A stretch of 64,000 nucleotides of DNA, taken from positions 62,001 to 126,000 of the forward strand of contig JALSOH010000009.1 of NCBI GenBank assembly GCA_026986575.1, read 5' to 3'. This document shows positions 44,535 through 53,886 of the stretch, one piece after another. Below the pieces are notes generated by a model. It saw only the letters and a list, made by a program, of their open reading frames with translations. It was not told where the DNA came from and ran no database searches. The position numbers and the translations under genes were made by a program. How positions within the stretch are numbered: position 1 is the stretch's first letter; each line of letters begins with the position of its first letter. The stretch comes from Thermoproteota archaeon (GTDB lineage Archaea > Korarchaeota > Korarchaeia > Korarchaeales > Korarchaeaceae).

Positions 44535-45476
44535 ATGATAGCTCTTGAGGTGGAAGGACTCACGAAGATGTACGGCGAGGTAAGGGCTCTCGACTCCATC
44601 TCCTTCCATGTGAACGAGAGAGAGATTTTCGGCTTGCTGGGGCCCAACGGATCCGGTAAGACCACCCTGATGGAGATAGTCGCTGGCGTGAGGGCCCCAA
44701 CCTCCGGGTCAGTCAAGGTCTTCGGACTCGATGCTCTGAGGGAGAGGGAGAAGGTCAGTAGGCTCATAGGCTTCAATCCCCAGGAGACGATGCTTTACGG
44801 GGATCTAAGTGGCTGGGAGAACCTGAGGTTCGTCGCCTCCCTCTATGGGATGGACATGAGGGAGTTCAGGGAGAGGGTGGAGGAGCTGTCGGGGATCTTG
44901 GGAACTGGGGGGTTCTTGGATAAGAGGGTGGACAAGCTATCTGGGGGTCAGAGGCGCAGGATAAGCCTCATGGCCTCCATTCTTCACTCTCCGCACCTCC
45001 TCATCTTGGATGAGCCCACCGTTGGCTTGGACCCCGAGGCCAGAAGGGACTTCTGGGAGGTTATATGGAGGTTGAGGGACGAGGGAAGCACCATCCTTCT
45101 CAGTACCCACTACATGGAAGAGGCAGACGAACTCTGCGACCGGGTGGCCATAATGGACAGAGGGAGGATCGTGGGACTCGGAGAGCCGGATGAGCTGAAG
45201 AGGAGGTACGGGGGAACGGCCAAGGTGATAGTCTATCCGAAGCTGAGGTCGATCGGAGAGGTGGAGGGGACCCTCAGGGAAATGGGCCTCAAAGTGACCA
45301 GAATAGGGGACGGATTGGCGGTAGAGACGGAGGAGCCGGAGGAACTCATCCCGGATCTGATAACCTCCCTGTCCTCGAAGGGGCTTGAACCGGAGAGGAT
45401 AGAGATAAGAAGCCCGACGCTAGAGGATGTCTTCCTGAACCTCACCGGCAGGCCCCTCGCGGAGGTGGTGGAATGA
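44535..45476 (+). CDS. ABC exporter ATP-binding protein (DrrA-like)
   Basis: The 313-residue ATPase has Walker A GPNGSGKTT, signature LSGGQRRR, Walker B LLILDEPTVGLDPEARR, an H-loop STHYMEEADELCDR and a C-terminal extension of about 90 residues, all typical of DrrA-type drug/lipid exporters. Its stop overlaps the permease start (ATGA), so it forms a complex with it. The regulator and membrane protein genes are divergent. Confidence 0.9.
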   Translation: MIALEVEGLTKMYGEVRALDSISFHVNEREIFGLLGPNGSGKTTLMEIVAGVRAPTSGSVKVFGLDALREREKVSRLIGFNPQETMLYGDLSGWENLRFVASLYGMDMREFRERVEELSGILGTGGFLDKRVDKLSGGQRRRISLMASILHSPHLLILDEPTVGLDPEARRDFWEVIWRLRDEGSTILLSTHYMEEADELCDRVAIMDRGRIVGLGEPDELKRRYGGTAKVIVYPKLRSIGEVEGTLREMGLKVTRIGDGLAVETEEPEELIPDLITSLSSKGLEPERIEIRSPTLEDVFLNLTGRPLAEVVE

Positions 45477-46690
45477 AGCTGAATCCGGCTCTTGAGGTGG
45501 CGAGGAAGGACCTGCTCTCCTTTTTCAGGAGCAAGTCCACCCTGTTCTGGACCCTAGCCTTCCCCCTTCTCATGATGCTCCTCTTCTCCTCGATGTTCGG
45601 GGGCGGGGGCGCGATGTTCACGATAGCGGTGGTGGATCAGGACGGGGGTACCATCTCAAAGGCGTTCTTGGAAGCCCTCAACTCCACCAATGTCACCCGC
45701 CTGATCCCGTTCTCGAGTGAATTAGATGCCAAAGAGTACATCATGGATGGGAGGGCAGACGCCCTTCTAATCGTACCTAGGGGCTTCTCCGACAACCTGA
45801 CCTCGGGCCTCACCGCTGAATTCCGCTTCTACACATCCGAAGACCCTCAAGTGAGGACCGCCGTGACCAACATGCTCAACGGGTTCGTCGATGCCTTCTC
45901 CGAAGAGTACAGGGAGAGGGCACTGGCCATTCTAGAGGAGCACATGCCCCCAGAGATCCCCGCGGGGGGAAGGAACCTCTCAAGGGATATGGTGATCTCC
46001 TTCCTCAGGTCCTTCGCTAGGCCTGTGAGGATCAGGATCGCTTCCATAGCAAAGCCCGAGGTGACGAGCGAGACGGTAGCCTATTGGAAGGAAGAGGGGC
46101 ACTGGATAACCGTGATGCTCGCGTACACACTCATATTCTCGGGAATGGTCGGAGCAGCATCACTCCTCGCCTACGAGAAGCTGTTGGGGACAGTGAAGAG
46201 GTTGATCGCCTCCCCGGCATCGAGATGGTCGCTGCTGGCCGGGAAGCTCCTTGGAGGATTGGCTATTCTCACCCTGAGCCAGGTGATCTTGGTATTCTTG
46301 ACCATGCTATGGCTCAGGCCCGAGGTGGACTGGACACCCCTGATCATCCCAGTGATGATAGCTGGAGATCTAGCGAGCTTGGGGCTCGGCCTCTTGGTGG
46401 TGGAGCTCTCACCAAACCCCAAGGCGGCCAGCGAAGCTGTCACCACCGTAGGAATAATGATCCAGTTCGTATCGGGGCTCTATTTTCCATTGAGCTTCCT
46501 GCCCGATCCGCTCAGGGCGGTGGCAGAGGTCATACCCTTCACTTGGGCCGTGAAGGCCTTGGATGGGTTGCTTGTGATGGGCAAGGGGCTTGAATCGGTG
46601 GTGGCGCCGGTCACCTACTTGGCGTTGGCTGCGCTGATCTTCACCTCCATAGCATCGGCGCTCTTCCCGAGGTGGGCGAGGGTCGAGTGA
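45473..46690 (+). CDS. ABC-2 type permease (DrrB/YhgE-like)
   Basis: The 405-residue protein has an N-terminal helix (LFWTLAFPLLMMLLFSSMFGGG), a large outside domain of about 170 residues beginning TIAVVDQDGGTISKAFLEAL, then five or six membrane helices and the conserved YEKLLGTVKRLIASPASRW loop. It matches ABC2_membrane_3-type exporters of drugs or lipids. It overlaps the ATPase gene. Confidence 0.88.
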   Translation: MKLNPALEVARKDLLSFFRSKSTLFWTLAFPLLMMLLFSSMFGGGGAMFTIAVVDQDGGTISKAFLEALNSTNVTRLIPFSSELDAKEYIMDGRADALLIVPRGFSDNLTSGLTAEFRFYTSEDPQVRTAVTNMLNGFVDAFSEEYRERALAILEEHMPPEIPAGGRNLSRDMVISFLRSFARPVRIRIASIAKPEVTSETVAYWKEEGHWITVMLAYTLIFSGMVGAASLLAYEKLLGTVKRLIASPASRWSLLAGKLLGGLAILTLSQVILVFLTMLWLRPEVDWTPLIIPVMIAGDLASLGLGLLVVELSPNPKAASEAVTTVGIMIQFVSGLYFPLSFLPDPLRAVAEVIPFTWAVKALDGLLVMGKGLESVVAPVTYLALAALIFTSIASALFPRWARVE

Positions 46691-46878
46691 TATCGTGGGT
46701 GCTCGGATCACTTCCACATCTATTCCTCTGATGAAAAGGAAAGTTGGATTAATGCAGTCAACAAGGGTAGGTTCACCCATTAAGGGGAGATCGAGCCGTC
46801 TGTCTCCCTAGAAGCGGCCCGCACAATTACCATCGCATTCAGAGTGTCGTCGTGTAAAGGTCTACCTCCAAATCGTAA
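46691..46878. other. Intergenic region with a short element shared with 58036-58066
   Basis: No gene is seen. ACCATCGCATT then AGA, TCG and TGTAAAG (46829-46859) recur with small changes at 58036-58066 (about 27 of 32 positions). Its meaning is unknown; it may be a promoter motif or a remnant of a mobile unit. Confidence 0.3.
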
Positions 46879-46921
46879 GGTAATACAGAGAGGTATGCTT
46901 ATATTGGCTAAAGGGTAATAC
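46879..46921 (+). promoter_or_regulatory. VapBC promoter with direct repeats of GGTAATAC
   Basis: GGTAATAC occurs at 46879-46886 and 46914-46921. Between them lies CTTATATT (about 46898-46905), a TATA-like box. The second repeat abuts the antitoxin start at 46928. The layout resembles an autoregulated toxin-antitoxin promoter. Confidence 0.5.
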
Positions 46922-46927
46922 CAAATT

Positions 46928-47155
46928 ATGTCGGGAGTGGTCACCTTCAAGGTCCCCAAGGAGATCAAGGAGAAGATGAGGAAGTACTCGAAGGTCGTGA
47001 AGTGGAGCGAAGAGCTTCGAAATTACGTTATCGAGAGGATCAGAGATCTAGAGAGAGAAGAAAACCTTAGGAAGGTGATGGAGGTGATAAAAACCACAAA
47101 GGGAGTACCTGAAGGTTTCTCTTTGGAGAGCATTCGGGAGGACAGGGAACCTTGA
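46928..47155 (+). CDS. vapB: VapB-type antitoxin
   Basis: The 75-residue protein starts SGVVTFKVPKEIKEKMRKY, a ribbon-helix-helix-like strand and helix, followed by WSEELRNYVIERIRDLE and a flexible C-terminal tail. It is a paralogue of the antitoxin at 13326-13559. It overlaps the VapC gene by four bases. Confidence 0.87.
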   Translation: MSGVVTFKVPKEIKEKMRKYSKVVKWSEELRNYVIERIRDLEREENLRKVMEVIKTTKGVPEGFSLESIREDREP

Positions 47156-47565
47156 ACGTAATTGATGCATCTGCTCTTTCTAAGTTCATCCTGAAAGAAG
47201 CTGGATGGGAAGCTGTTGCAGGCTATTTAGTAAACTCCCTGTCAGTCGATCACGTGCTGAAGGAGGTTTCCAATGCCATATGGAAGGCATTCAGGAGGGG
47301 ATTCATCGACGTGGAGGATTCGACGAGGAAGTTCTCCGCCCTCATCACCCTACTCCGTGCAAATTTGGAGCTGGTGAACGAGGTGGAAATACTTCCCTCC
47401 GCCTTTGACCTGGCTCTGAAGCACGGTATAACGGTATATGATGCGCTTTATGTGGAGTTAGCTAGAGAGAAAGGCCTCCCGCTGGTCACCTGTGACGAGA
47501 CCCAAGCCAAGGTGGCCCGGGATGAAGGGGTTGAGATAGTGCTCTTAAAAGCGAAACCACCTTGA
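47152..47565 (+). CDS. vapC: VapC-type PIN-domain toxin
   Basis: The 137-residue PIN domain has Asp in NVIDASAL, Glu in VLKEVSNAIW, Asp in ITVYDALYVELA and Asp in TCDETQAK. It starts at a TTG/ATG-type codon overlapping the antitoxin end and pairs with it. Close to the VapC at 12944-13339. Confidence 0.9.
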   Translation: MNVIDASALSKFILKEAGWEAVAGYLVNSLSVDHVLKEVSNAIWKAFRRGFIDVEDSTRKFSALITLLRANLELVNEVEILPSAFDLALKHGITVYDALYVELAREKGLPLVTCDETQAKVARDEGVEIVLLKAKPP

Positions 47566-47964
47566 AGGTGTTGGCAGCGTTGATCGACCCGGGAGAGGTC
47601 TGTGACTAGTGAAAGAATCACGCTCCTCGTGAACTGGAGCTAGGAAACGCAGTGCAGCTAGTCGGTGAGGGGAGAGCATGTTGGATCCCCTCCTATTTTC
47701 GGAATTGATACCTTATTCACAGAATTAGGGCCCCTACATCAGAGGATCCAGTCGGTCCTTGGATTAGTATGACATTGGAGAGGCTCTAAATACCAATCTA
47801 TCAGCGGGGCTCGTACCCAGTGCTTTAGGACGCATCTTCCACCACTATGCAAGTTAGATAGGGAGATCCCTGGACATGGGAACCGCGATCAAGTAACCCT
47901 CACGCAAAAAGTCCGGCTCGAGTGTGCTTTTTAATGGTTGATCCAATTAACATAATGGGAGAGT
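47566..47964. other. About 400-base intergenic region
   Basis: No gene-like frame, long repeat or clear RNA structure is seen. TTTTTAATGG near 47928 could serve as TATA for the following coiled-coil gene (ATG 47965). Confidence 0.35.
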
Positions 47965-48651
47965 ATGCAATCCCTCAAAGAGGAGCTACTGGATCTTCTT
48001 GAAAAGGACAGGGAGTTTAGATACGCCGTGGCCGGGCTCATAGGGTACAAGGAGGTACTGGAGAGGATAGCATCCCTCGAAGAAAGAATTGTTTCGCTGG
48101 AAGAGGGGCAACAGAAGATACTGGAGCGCATAGTTTCGCTTGAAGAGAAGGCGACCTCCTTGGAGGAGGGCCAGCAGAGGCTCGAGGAGCGCATCATCTC
48201 ATTGGAGGAACGCGTAATTTCGCTGGAAGAGGGTCAACAGGAGCTGAGGAAGGAGCAGCAGGAGCTGAGGAGGGTGGTCAACGTCATAGCCCACAGGTTC
48301 GGCGTCATATCCGAGTCCTCCTTCAGGGAGGGAATGAGGGCCGTATTGGAGGAGGAGCTGGGGGTCGCGGAGGTGGGGAGGTTCATCTTGGAGGACGAGG
48401 AAGGTTCGGTATACGGTCACCCCTCCACGGTGGAGGTTGATGTGCTGGTGAAGGACGGGAAGCACATCCTCGTGGAGGTGAAGTCGAGGGTCTCGAAGGG
48501 AGATGTGGCCGAACTTCACAGGATAGGAGAGCTATACACTAGAAAGATAGGGATCAAGCCTTCCTTACTAATAGTGGGGGGACTGGTGGACGAGGGAGCG
48601 AAGGAACTGGCTGAGAAGCTTGGGGTGAAGATAAGACCCGTTATCGACTGA
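47965..48651 (+). CDS. Coiled-coil protein with PD-(D/E)xK-like C-terminal domain (DUF3782-like)
   Basis: Residues 1-30 are helical (LLEKDREFRYAVAGLIGY). Residues 35-110 form a coiled coil of 21-residue units with SLEEGQQ. The rest (from about 112, VIAHRFGVISESSFREGM) contains VEVDVLVKDGKHILVEVKSRVS, an Asp...ExK nuclease-like core. Such proteins are common, multi-copy and of unknown function in thermophilic archaea. The gene has a close paralogue at 57016-57672. Confidence 0.8.
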   Translation: MQSLKEELLDLLEKDREFRYAVAGLIGYKEVLERIASLEERIVSLEEGQQKILERIVSLEEKATSLEEGQQRLEERIISLEERVISLEEGQQELRKEQQELRRVVNVIAHRFGVISESSFREGMRAVLEEELGVAEVGRFILEDEEGSVYGHPSTVEVDVLVKDGKHILVEVKSRVSKGDVAELHRIGELYTRKIGIKPSLLIVGGLVDEGAKELAEKLGVKIRPVID

Positions 48652-48849
48652 ATTCCTTGGGGCACCTATGGCCTAGACCTCTCCTACTCCACCTCACCAG
48701 TAGCTGCGCGCTCAGTTGATTGTAAAAACATTTGAGTAAAAATCCCATTCTCGAGCGTATAACCACGTGATTCGACTCATGGGGATAATTGGGGAGGCAG
48801 ACTTAAAAGAAATCGGTAGATGAAAGCTCCAACTCAGGGAGGTGTCAAC

Positions 48850-50166
48850 TTGGTAACTAGGAGAGAGTTCCTGGGCATGCTGGGTGGGGGCATAGTTGGT
48901 CTCGCCGTCGGCGGTGCCTTAGGCTACACCCTCGCGCCCAAGGGGCCATCACCCGAGGAGATGGCTGGTAAGCTGCCAGGAGTCCCCTCAGAACCCCTTA
49001 AAATAGGAGGGATGTGGTTCCTCACTGGCAAGTTCGGCACTTACGGTGACATGGCTAAGAAGGCCCTCCAGCTGGCCGTTGATGAGATCAACGCCTCAGG
49101 CGGCATCCTGGGTAGGAAAGTCGAGATCACGCTCAAGGACGAGGCTGATAGGCAGAACGTCCTCCAGAATATAAGGAAGATGGTGGAGGAGGAGAAGGCT
49201 GAGTTTCTCATAGGCATCGATAGCAGCGGCGACGTGCTGAAGCTGGCTCCGGTCGTCGAAAACGACCTGCACGTGGTCACAGTGATAACCCATGCCGCTA
49301 CACCCAAGCTGACCGCATGCAACAAGCTCCACTATGTCTTCAGGATAAGCATGTACGAGGAACCCATAGATGTTGCCGCCGCCAAGCTTGTTGCCGAGAA
49401 GTTCCCTGATGTGAAGAAAGTAGCTAGCATCGGGCCAGATTATGCTTACGGATACGACTCCTGGGCCATATTCAGCACCAACTTGAAGAAGCTGCTGCCA
49501 GGCGTGGAGATGGCCGAACCAATGTACTCAAAGCTGGGCACCGAGGACTTCAGCAGCTATATAGACAAGATGCTGGCCTACGAGCCCGACTTGGTGTTCA
49601 GCAGCCTGTGGGGCGGTGATGCGGCCACCTTCGTCAAGCAGGCCGTCTCCAAGGGCCTCTTTGACAGGGTGAAGTACTACCTTAATCCCATGCTCGGGGC
49701 CACCGACACCCTGAAGGCCATAGGTGACGGGAACGTTCCAACAAAGGCTCAAGTCTGGGGAAGCGGGAGGTACTGGTTCCTCTACCCGCCACACGATGTG
49801 TGGCCCCTAAACAAGACCTTCGTGAGCAAGTTCAAGTCTAGGTACGGGGAGTACCCGCCCTACGTGTCAGCCACCAGTTACACTGCAGTTTACGCCCTGA
49901 AAGCTGCGATAGAGAGAGCATACGTCATGAAAGGCGCGTGGCCCGGGCAGGACGATGTGGTGGCTGCTATGGAGGGCTTGGCAGTGGCAGGACCCATGGG
50001 ACCCGTTGCAATGAGGGAGGACCATCAGGGGGTCTACTCCGTCTTCTGGGGCAGGCTGACCAAGGGAGCCCCGAACTATCCGCACCCAATTCTCACGGAC
50101 ATACAGGTGTTCGACTTCGGGGAGGTCTTCCCCGCCCCTGGCCAGACGGCCGTCAAGTGCCAGTAA
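48850..50166 (+). CDS. livJ: Branched-chain amino acid/amide ABC transporter substrate-binding protein
   Basis: TTG 48850 is preferred over ATG 48820, since GGGAGGTG precedes it by 6 bases and the product then begins MVTRREFLGMLGG, a Tat-type signal with twin Arg, followed by a hydrophobic core. The mature part is a type I periplasmic binding fold of the Liv family (KIGGMWFLTGKFGTYGDM, LAVDEINASGGILGRKVEI, FLIGIDSSGDVLKLAPV). It probably catches amino acids, short amides or urea for the downstream permease. It is first in a five-gene operon. Confidence 0.88.
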   Translation: MVTRREFLGMLGGGIVGLAVGGALGYTLAPKGPSPEEMAGKLPGVPSEPLKIGGMWFLTGKFGTYGDMAKKALQLAVDEINASGGILGRKVEITLKDEADRQNVLQNIRKMVEEEKAEFLIGIDSSGDVLKLAPVVENDLHVVTVITHAATPKLTACNKLHYVFRISMYEEPIDVAAAKLVAEKFPDVKKVASIGPDYAYGYDSWAIFSTNLKKLLPGVEMAEPMYSKLGTEDFSSYIDKMLAYEPDLVFSSLWGGDAATFVKQAVSKGLFDRVKYYLNPMLGATDTLKAIGDGNVPTKAQVWGSGRYWFLYPPHDVWPLNKTFVSKFKSRYGEYPPYVSATSYTAVYALKAAIERAYVMKGAWPGQDDVVAAMEGLAVAGPMGPVAMREDHQGVYSVFWGRLTKGAPNYPHPILTDIQVFDFGEVFPAPGQTAVKCQ

Positions 50167-50197
50167 ACCCTCCCTCTACTTTTTCCGGGGTGTCTCC

Positions 50198-51091
50198 ATG
50201 GATATGGGCTTGCTGGCCGCTCAGGTATTCAACGGGCTCGTCTACTCCTCCATCCTCTTCCTCGTTTCCTCTGGCCTGACTCTGATTTATGGAATAATGA
50301 ACGTGCTTAACTTGGCGCACGGAAGCCTCTACATGCTAGGAGCCTATCTTGGGATAACGATAGTGGTATATGCCCTAGGAGGAACTCCCTTGGCCTACCT
50401 TGTCGCCTTCCTGTTGGTGCCCCCCTCGGTGGGGGTGGTGGGCGCGCTGCTGGAGAGGACCTTGATAAGGAGGACCTATCCCATGGGGGAGGAGTACCAG
50501 CTCCTGCTGACCTTCGGCCTCATACTAGTGTTCGACGACCTCGTCAAGATGGTGTGGGGTGCGGCTTACATAAACTTCCCCGATCCCAACTCCTTCCTCG
50601 GTGGATTGAGATTCGGAGTTTACACCTTACCCCTGTATCATGTGATCCTCATAGCGCTGGGGTTCGCGGTCTTCCTCGGCCTCTGGACCTTTTTCAGCAG
50701 GACATTCACCGGCAAGGTGATGAGAGCAGCTGCGATGGACAGGGAGATAGTGGAGGCCATGGGCGTGGACGTCAACCGGGTCTTCGTCTCCTCATTCTTC
50801 TTGGGAAGCCTGCTAAGCGGTCTGGGTGGGATAAGTGCTGGACCTCTCTACACCGCCAGCCCCGGGATGGGGACGGACATCATAGTGTACAGCTTCGCGG
50901 TCATCGTGATAGGGGGCATGGGAAGCATTGGAGGGGCGATGGCGGGCAGCCTGATCGTGGGCGTGCTCCGTTCCCTAGCGATCTCTTTCTATCCACAGCT
51001 GGAGATAGTGATAGTATTTGTGATAATGGCCGCTGTCCTCCTAGTTAAGCCGACGGGACTCTTCGGGAGGCCTGAGTTCGAGAGGAGGTGA
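50198..51091 (+). CDS. livH: Branched-chain amino acid ABC permease LivH
   Basis: The 297-residue protein has about eight membrane segments with the LivH landmarks GLTLIYGIMNVLNLAHGSLYMLGAYLG, AMDREIVEAMGVDVNRV and FAVIVIGGMGSIGGAMAGSLIVG. It forms half of the channel. It follows the substrate-binding gene after about 30 bases. Confidence 0.92.
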   Translation: MDMGLLAAQVFNGLVYSSILFLVSSGLTLIYGIMNVLNLAHGSLYMLGAYLGITIVVYALGGTPLAYLVAFLLVPPSVGVVGALLERTLIRRTYPMGEEYQLLLTFGLILVFDDLVKMVWGAAYINFPDPNSFLGGLRFGVYTLPLYHVILIALGFAVFLGLWTFFSRTFTGKVMRAAAMDREIVEAMGVDVNRVFVSSFFLGSLLSGLGGISAGPLYTASPGMGTDIIVYSFAVIVIGGMGSIGGAMAGSLIVGVLRSLAISFYPQLEIVIVFVIMAAVLLVKPTGLFGRPEFERR

Positions 51092-51095
51092 CTTC

Positions 51096-52022
51096 ATGGG
51101 TGAGGAGGTTAAGGAGCAGGAGGTGAGCATGGAGACCGTGGCGATGATCCTAGGAGTCATACTACTGGCGCTCGTCCCTCTAGCGGGAAGGCACATGACG
51201 CACTTGGTGGCGTCGGCCCTCCTCCTTTCCCTGGCCGCTACCAGCTTTAACCTGCTCTTCGGCTACACCGGATTGCTGAGCTTCGGCCACGCCCTCTTCT
51301 GGGGAGTTGGAGGTTACACCGTCGCGGTAATGATGGCTAGGTTTGGCTTCGGCTACTTGGAGTCCGTAGCAGCCGCGCTTGCGATGTCGGCCATCATGGG
51401 GGCGGCCATAGGATTCCTTTGCGTCAGGCACACCCGCATATACTTCGCGATACTGACCCTGGCCTTCGGGCAGATGTTCTACGGGATAGCAGTGAAGTGG
51501 GACTTCCTAGGGGGGAGCGACGGGATATACGGCCTGCCCAGGCCCCTTAATTCCTTGGAGCTCTATTACTACGTGGTCCTCGCCTCCGTCTTGGTTAGCC
51601 TCTACATCCTGAGAGTGATCACTAGGTCTTCGCTGGGGCTCTCCTTCATGGCGGTGAGGGACAACGCCTTCAGGGCCGAGTTCTTGGGCATAGGGGTCAG
51701 GGCGACGAGGCTCAAGAGCTTCATCATAAGCGCAACCTTCACTGGTCTGGCTGGGGCACTGTGGGTCCTCCTCGAGACGGCTATAGGTCCAGAATCTATG
51801 TTCTGGACCCACTCAGCCGAGTTCGTCTTCGTCACCCTGCTTGGGGGGCCTAGAGTCTTTCTGGGGCCGGTGGTGGGCGGCTTCATCTACGCCTTCCTCG
51901 CTGACGTGGCAATGAGCGTCACGGAGTTTTGGCTGTTCGTGATCGGAGCCGTGCTCATAGGGATAGTGCTGTTCTTCCCGTACGGCGTCTTAGGCTACCT
52001 GCTCAAGAGGTTAAGGGGGTGA
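51096..52022 (+). CDS. livM: Branched-chain amino acid ABC permease LivM
   Basis: The 308-residue membrane protein has the LivM features LLFGYTGLLSFGHALFWGVGGYT, VRHTRIYFAILTLAFGQMFY, MAVRDNAFRAEFLGI and FVTLLGGPRVFLGPVVGG. A GGAGGTGA site precedes ATG 51096. It forms the other half of the channel. Confidence 0.92.
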   Translation: MGEEVKEQEVSMETVAMILGVILLALVPLAGRHMTHLVASALLLSLAATSFNLLFGYTGLLSFGHALFWGVGGYTVAVMMARFGFGYLESVAAALAMSAIMGAAIGFLCVRHTRIYFAILTLAFGQMFYGIAVKWDFLGGSDGIYGLPRPLNSLELYYYVVLASVLVSLYILRVITRSSLGLSFMAVRDNAFRAEFLGIGVRATRLKSFIISATFTGLAGALWVLLETAIGPESMFWTHSAEFVFVTLLGGPRVFLGPVVGGFIYAFLADVAMSVTEFWLFVIGAVLIGIVLFFPYGVLGYLLKRLRG

Positions 52023-52028
52023 TTTGTG

Positions 52029-52769
52029 ATGGGGGAGGAGATGTTGAGGACCGAGAACGTGAGGAAGCACTTCGGCAGCGTAAGAGCCGTTGACGGCGTC
52101 TCGATAGAGGTGATGAAGGGTGAGATCGTCAGCCTAGTTGGTCCTAACGGCGCAGGAAAGACGACCCTCCTGAACCTGATTTCAGGGCTGCTGAAGCCGG
52201 ACTCAGGCAAGGTGTACTTCCTAGGCGAGGATGTGACGGGAAAGAGGCCTAGTCAGCTGGTCAGAAAGGGAATGGCTAGGTGCTTCCAGATCAGCAACGT
52301 CTTTGAAAATCTGACTGTGTTAGAGAACCTTCTAGCTGCGGTACACTCTATAGAGGGTAGGATCTCTCCCGTGAGGAGGTACGATGAAGATGATGCTGTT
52401 GAGAGGGCAATGGCCGTTCTGAGGGAATTTAACCTGCATGAGAGGGCTCACCTAACCCCGAAGGAGCTGAGTCACGGGGACAGGAAGCTTCTGGATGTGG
52501 CCATAGCCTATGCCCTGAATCCCAAGATGATACTGCTGGACGAGCCCACTGCAGCGATGTCCGTGGGGGAGAAGAGGACCACCGTGGGGGTGATAAAGAA
52601 ATTAAGGGACCAGCTGGGGGTGACGGTTCTTCTAGTGGAGCACGACCTCGATGTGGTGTACGAGGTGAGCGACCGCATAATAGTGATGCATCAAGGCACG
52701 ATACTAGCTGAGGGTAGGCCCGATGAGGTTAGGGAGGATCCGAAGGTGAGGGAGGTGTATCTGGGATGA
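52029..52769 (+). CDS. livG: Branched-chain amino acid ABC ATPase LivG
   Basis: The ATPase has Walker A GPNGAGKTT, the LivG-type long Q-loop region (CFQISNVFENLTVLENLLAAV), signature LSHGDRKLLDVAIA (degenerate LSGGQ as in LivG), Walker B ILLDEPTAAMSVGE and H-loop VEHDLDVV. ATG 52029 follows a GGGGGTGAT site; GTG 52026 is also possible. It overlaps livF by four bases. Confidence 0.9.
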   Translation: MGEEMLRTENVRKHFGSVRAVDGVSIEVMKGEIVSLVGPNGAGKTTLLNLISGLLKPDSGKVYFLGEDVTGKRPSQLVRKGMARCFQISNVFENLTVLENLLAAVHSIEGRISPVRRYDEDDAVERAMAVLREFNLHERAHLTPKELSHGDRKLLDVAIAYALNPKMILLDEPTAAMSVGEKRTTVGVIKKLRDQLGVTVLLVEHDLDVVYEVSDRIIVMHQGTILAEGRPDEVREDPKVREVYLG

Positions 52770-53464
52770 TAGCGAGACTAGAGGAGGTTTACGTGGACAG
52801 GGGAGGGGTTACCGTTCTCAGAGGGGTCACTCTACAGGTGGGAGAGGGCGAGGCCGTGGCTTTAATAGGGAGGAACGGGGCCGGGAAGACCACCACGATA
52901 AGGGCCCTGATGGGACTGAACAGGCCTCGAAGTGGGAAGGTATACTTCATGGACAGGGACATCACGGATGTTCCGGCACATGAGAGGGCGAGGATGGGCA
53001 TCGGATACGTGCCCGAGGGTAGGAGGGTACTACCTGACCTCACCGCCTTGGAGAACTTGGAGATAGCTTATGGGGGGAAAGTGCCGAAGGACACGCTGGA
53101 GTGGCTGTTCCAGTTCGTCCCTGACCTTAAGAGGTTCTTGAACAGGAAAGGATTGTACCTGAGCGGTGGAGAGCAGCAGATGCTAGCGGTGGCTAGGGGG
53201 CTGGTGAGGAGGCCCAAGCTCCTACTCTTGGACGAGCCTCTGGAGGGACTGGCCCCGAAGATAGCGGACAGCATAACTAGAACGCTGAAGCAGATCAGGG
53301 ATGAGGGCTTCAGCATGCTCATTTCGGAGTCCGGGATAGTTAAGAGATTGGAGGGACTCGCCACCAAGGCCTACGGGATCGATAGGGGGGAGATAGTTTA
53401 CGAGGGTGCGCTGGAGGGCATACTAGAGGATGAGGTTGCTAGAGCTAGGATATGGGGGGTGTGA
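52766..53464 (+). CDS. livF: Branched-chain amino acid ABC ATPase LivF
   Basis: The 232-residue ATPase has Walker A GRNGAGKTT, MGIGYVPEGRRVLPDLT as typical for LivF, signature LSGGEQQMLAVARG and Walker B LLLLDEPLEGLAP. It completes the importer. A 58-base piece of this gene (53074-53131) is found again at 56817-56874. Confidence 0.92.
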   Translation: MIARLEEVYVDRGGVTVLRGVTLQVGEGEAVALIGRNGAGKTTTIRALMGLNRPRSGKVYFMDRDITDVPAHERARMGIGYVPEGRRVLPDLTALENLEIAYGGKVPKDTLEWLFQFVPDLKRFLNRKGLYLSGGEQQMLAVARGLVRRPKLLLLDEPLEGLAPKIADSITRTLKQIRDEGFSMLISESGIVKRLEGLATKAYGIDRGEIVYEGALEGILEDEVARARIWGV

Positions 53465-53886
53465 TTCAGAATAAGTGCCATCCGGAGAACCCTCCCACAC
53501 CGCTTCCTACTGGACTGCCCAACGCAGCGCGGTTCTCTCAAGTTGAATTTAACACTTGCGGAGGGAAACGAGGCCCCATTAGTTCGTTCTGAGGATGGTG
53601 ACTGACGAGACCCGCGATGGGCTTCGAGAGGACCTGTAGCGCTCATGCGCGCGCATCCGAACTAATGGTTTTATGGGCTCACCGACTAACGACAAGGTGT
53701 CCTCAGATCTGAAATCATCTCATCCAAACGTCACCAAACTAGTTCCCCTACCCTGCTGGACCGATTACCTCGCTTGGGGGCTCTGAACTGAATATCTAAG
53801 ATTCCCATGAGGCTTTCATAGGACCATGATCCAAAGACAGGCCTAGGCGATCTGATACTTTAAATTCTTGTCCTTATGGGTGAGAT
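53465..53886. other. About 420-base intergenic region
   Basis: No gene is supported. Near the right end ACTTTAAATTC (about 53855-53866) is a likely TATA box for the methyltransferase (ATG 53887). The rest has no clear repeat or RNA signature. Confidence 0.35.
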
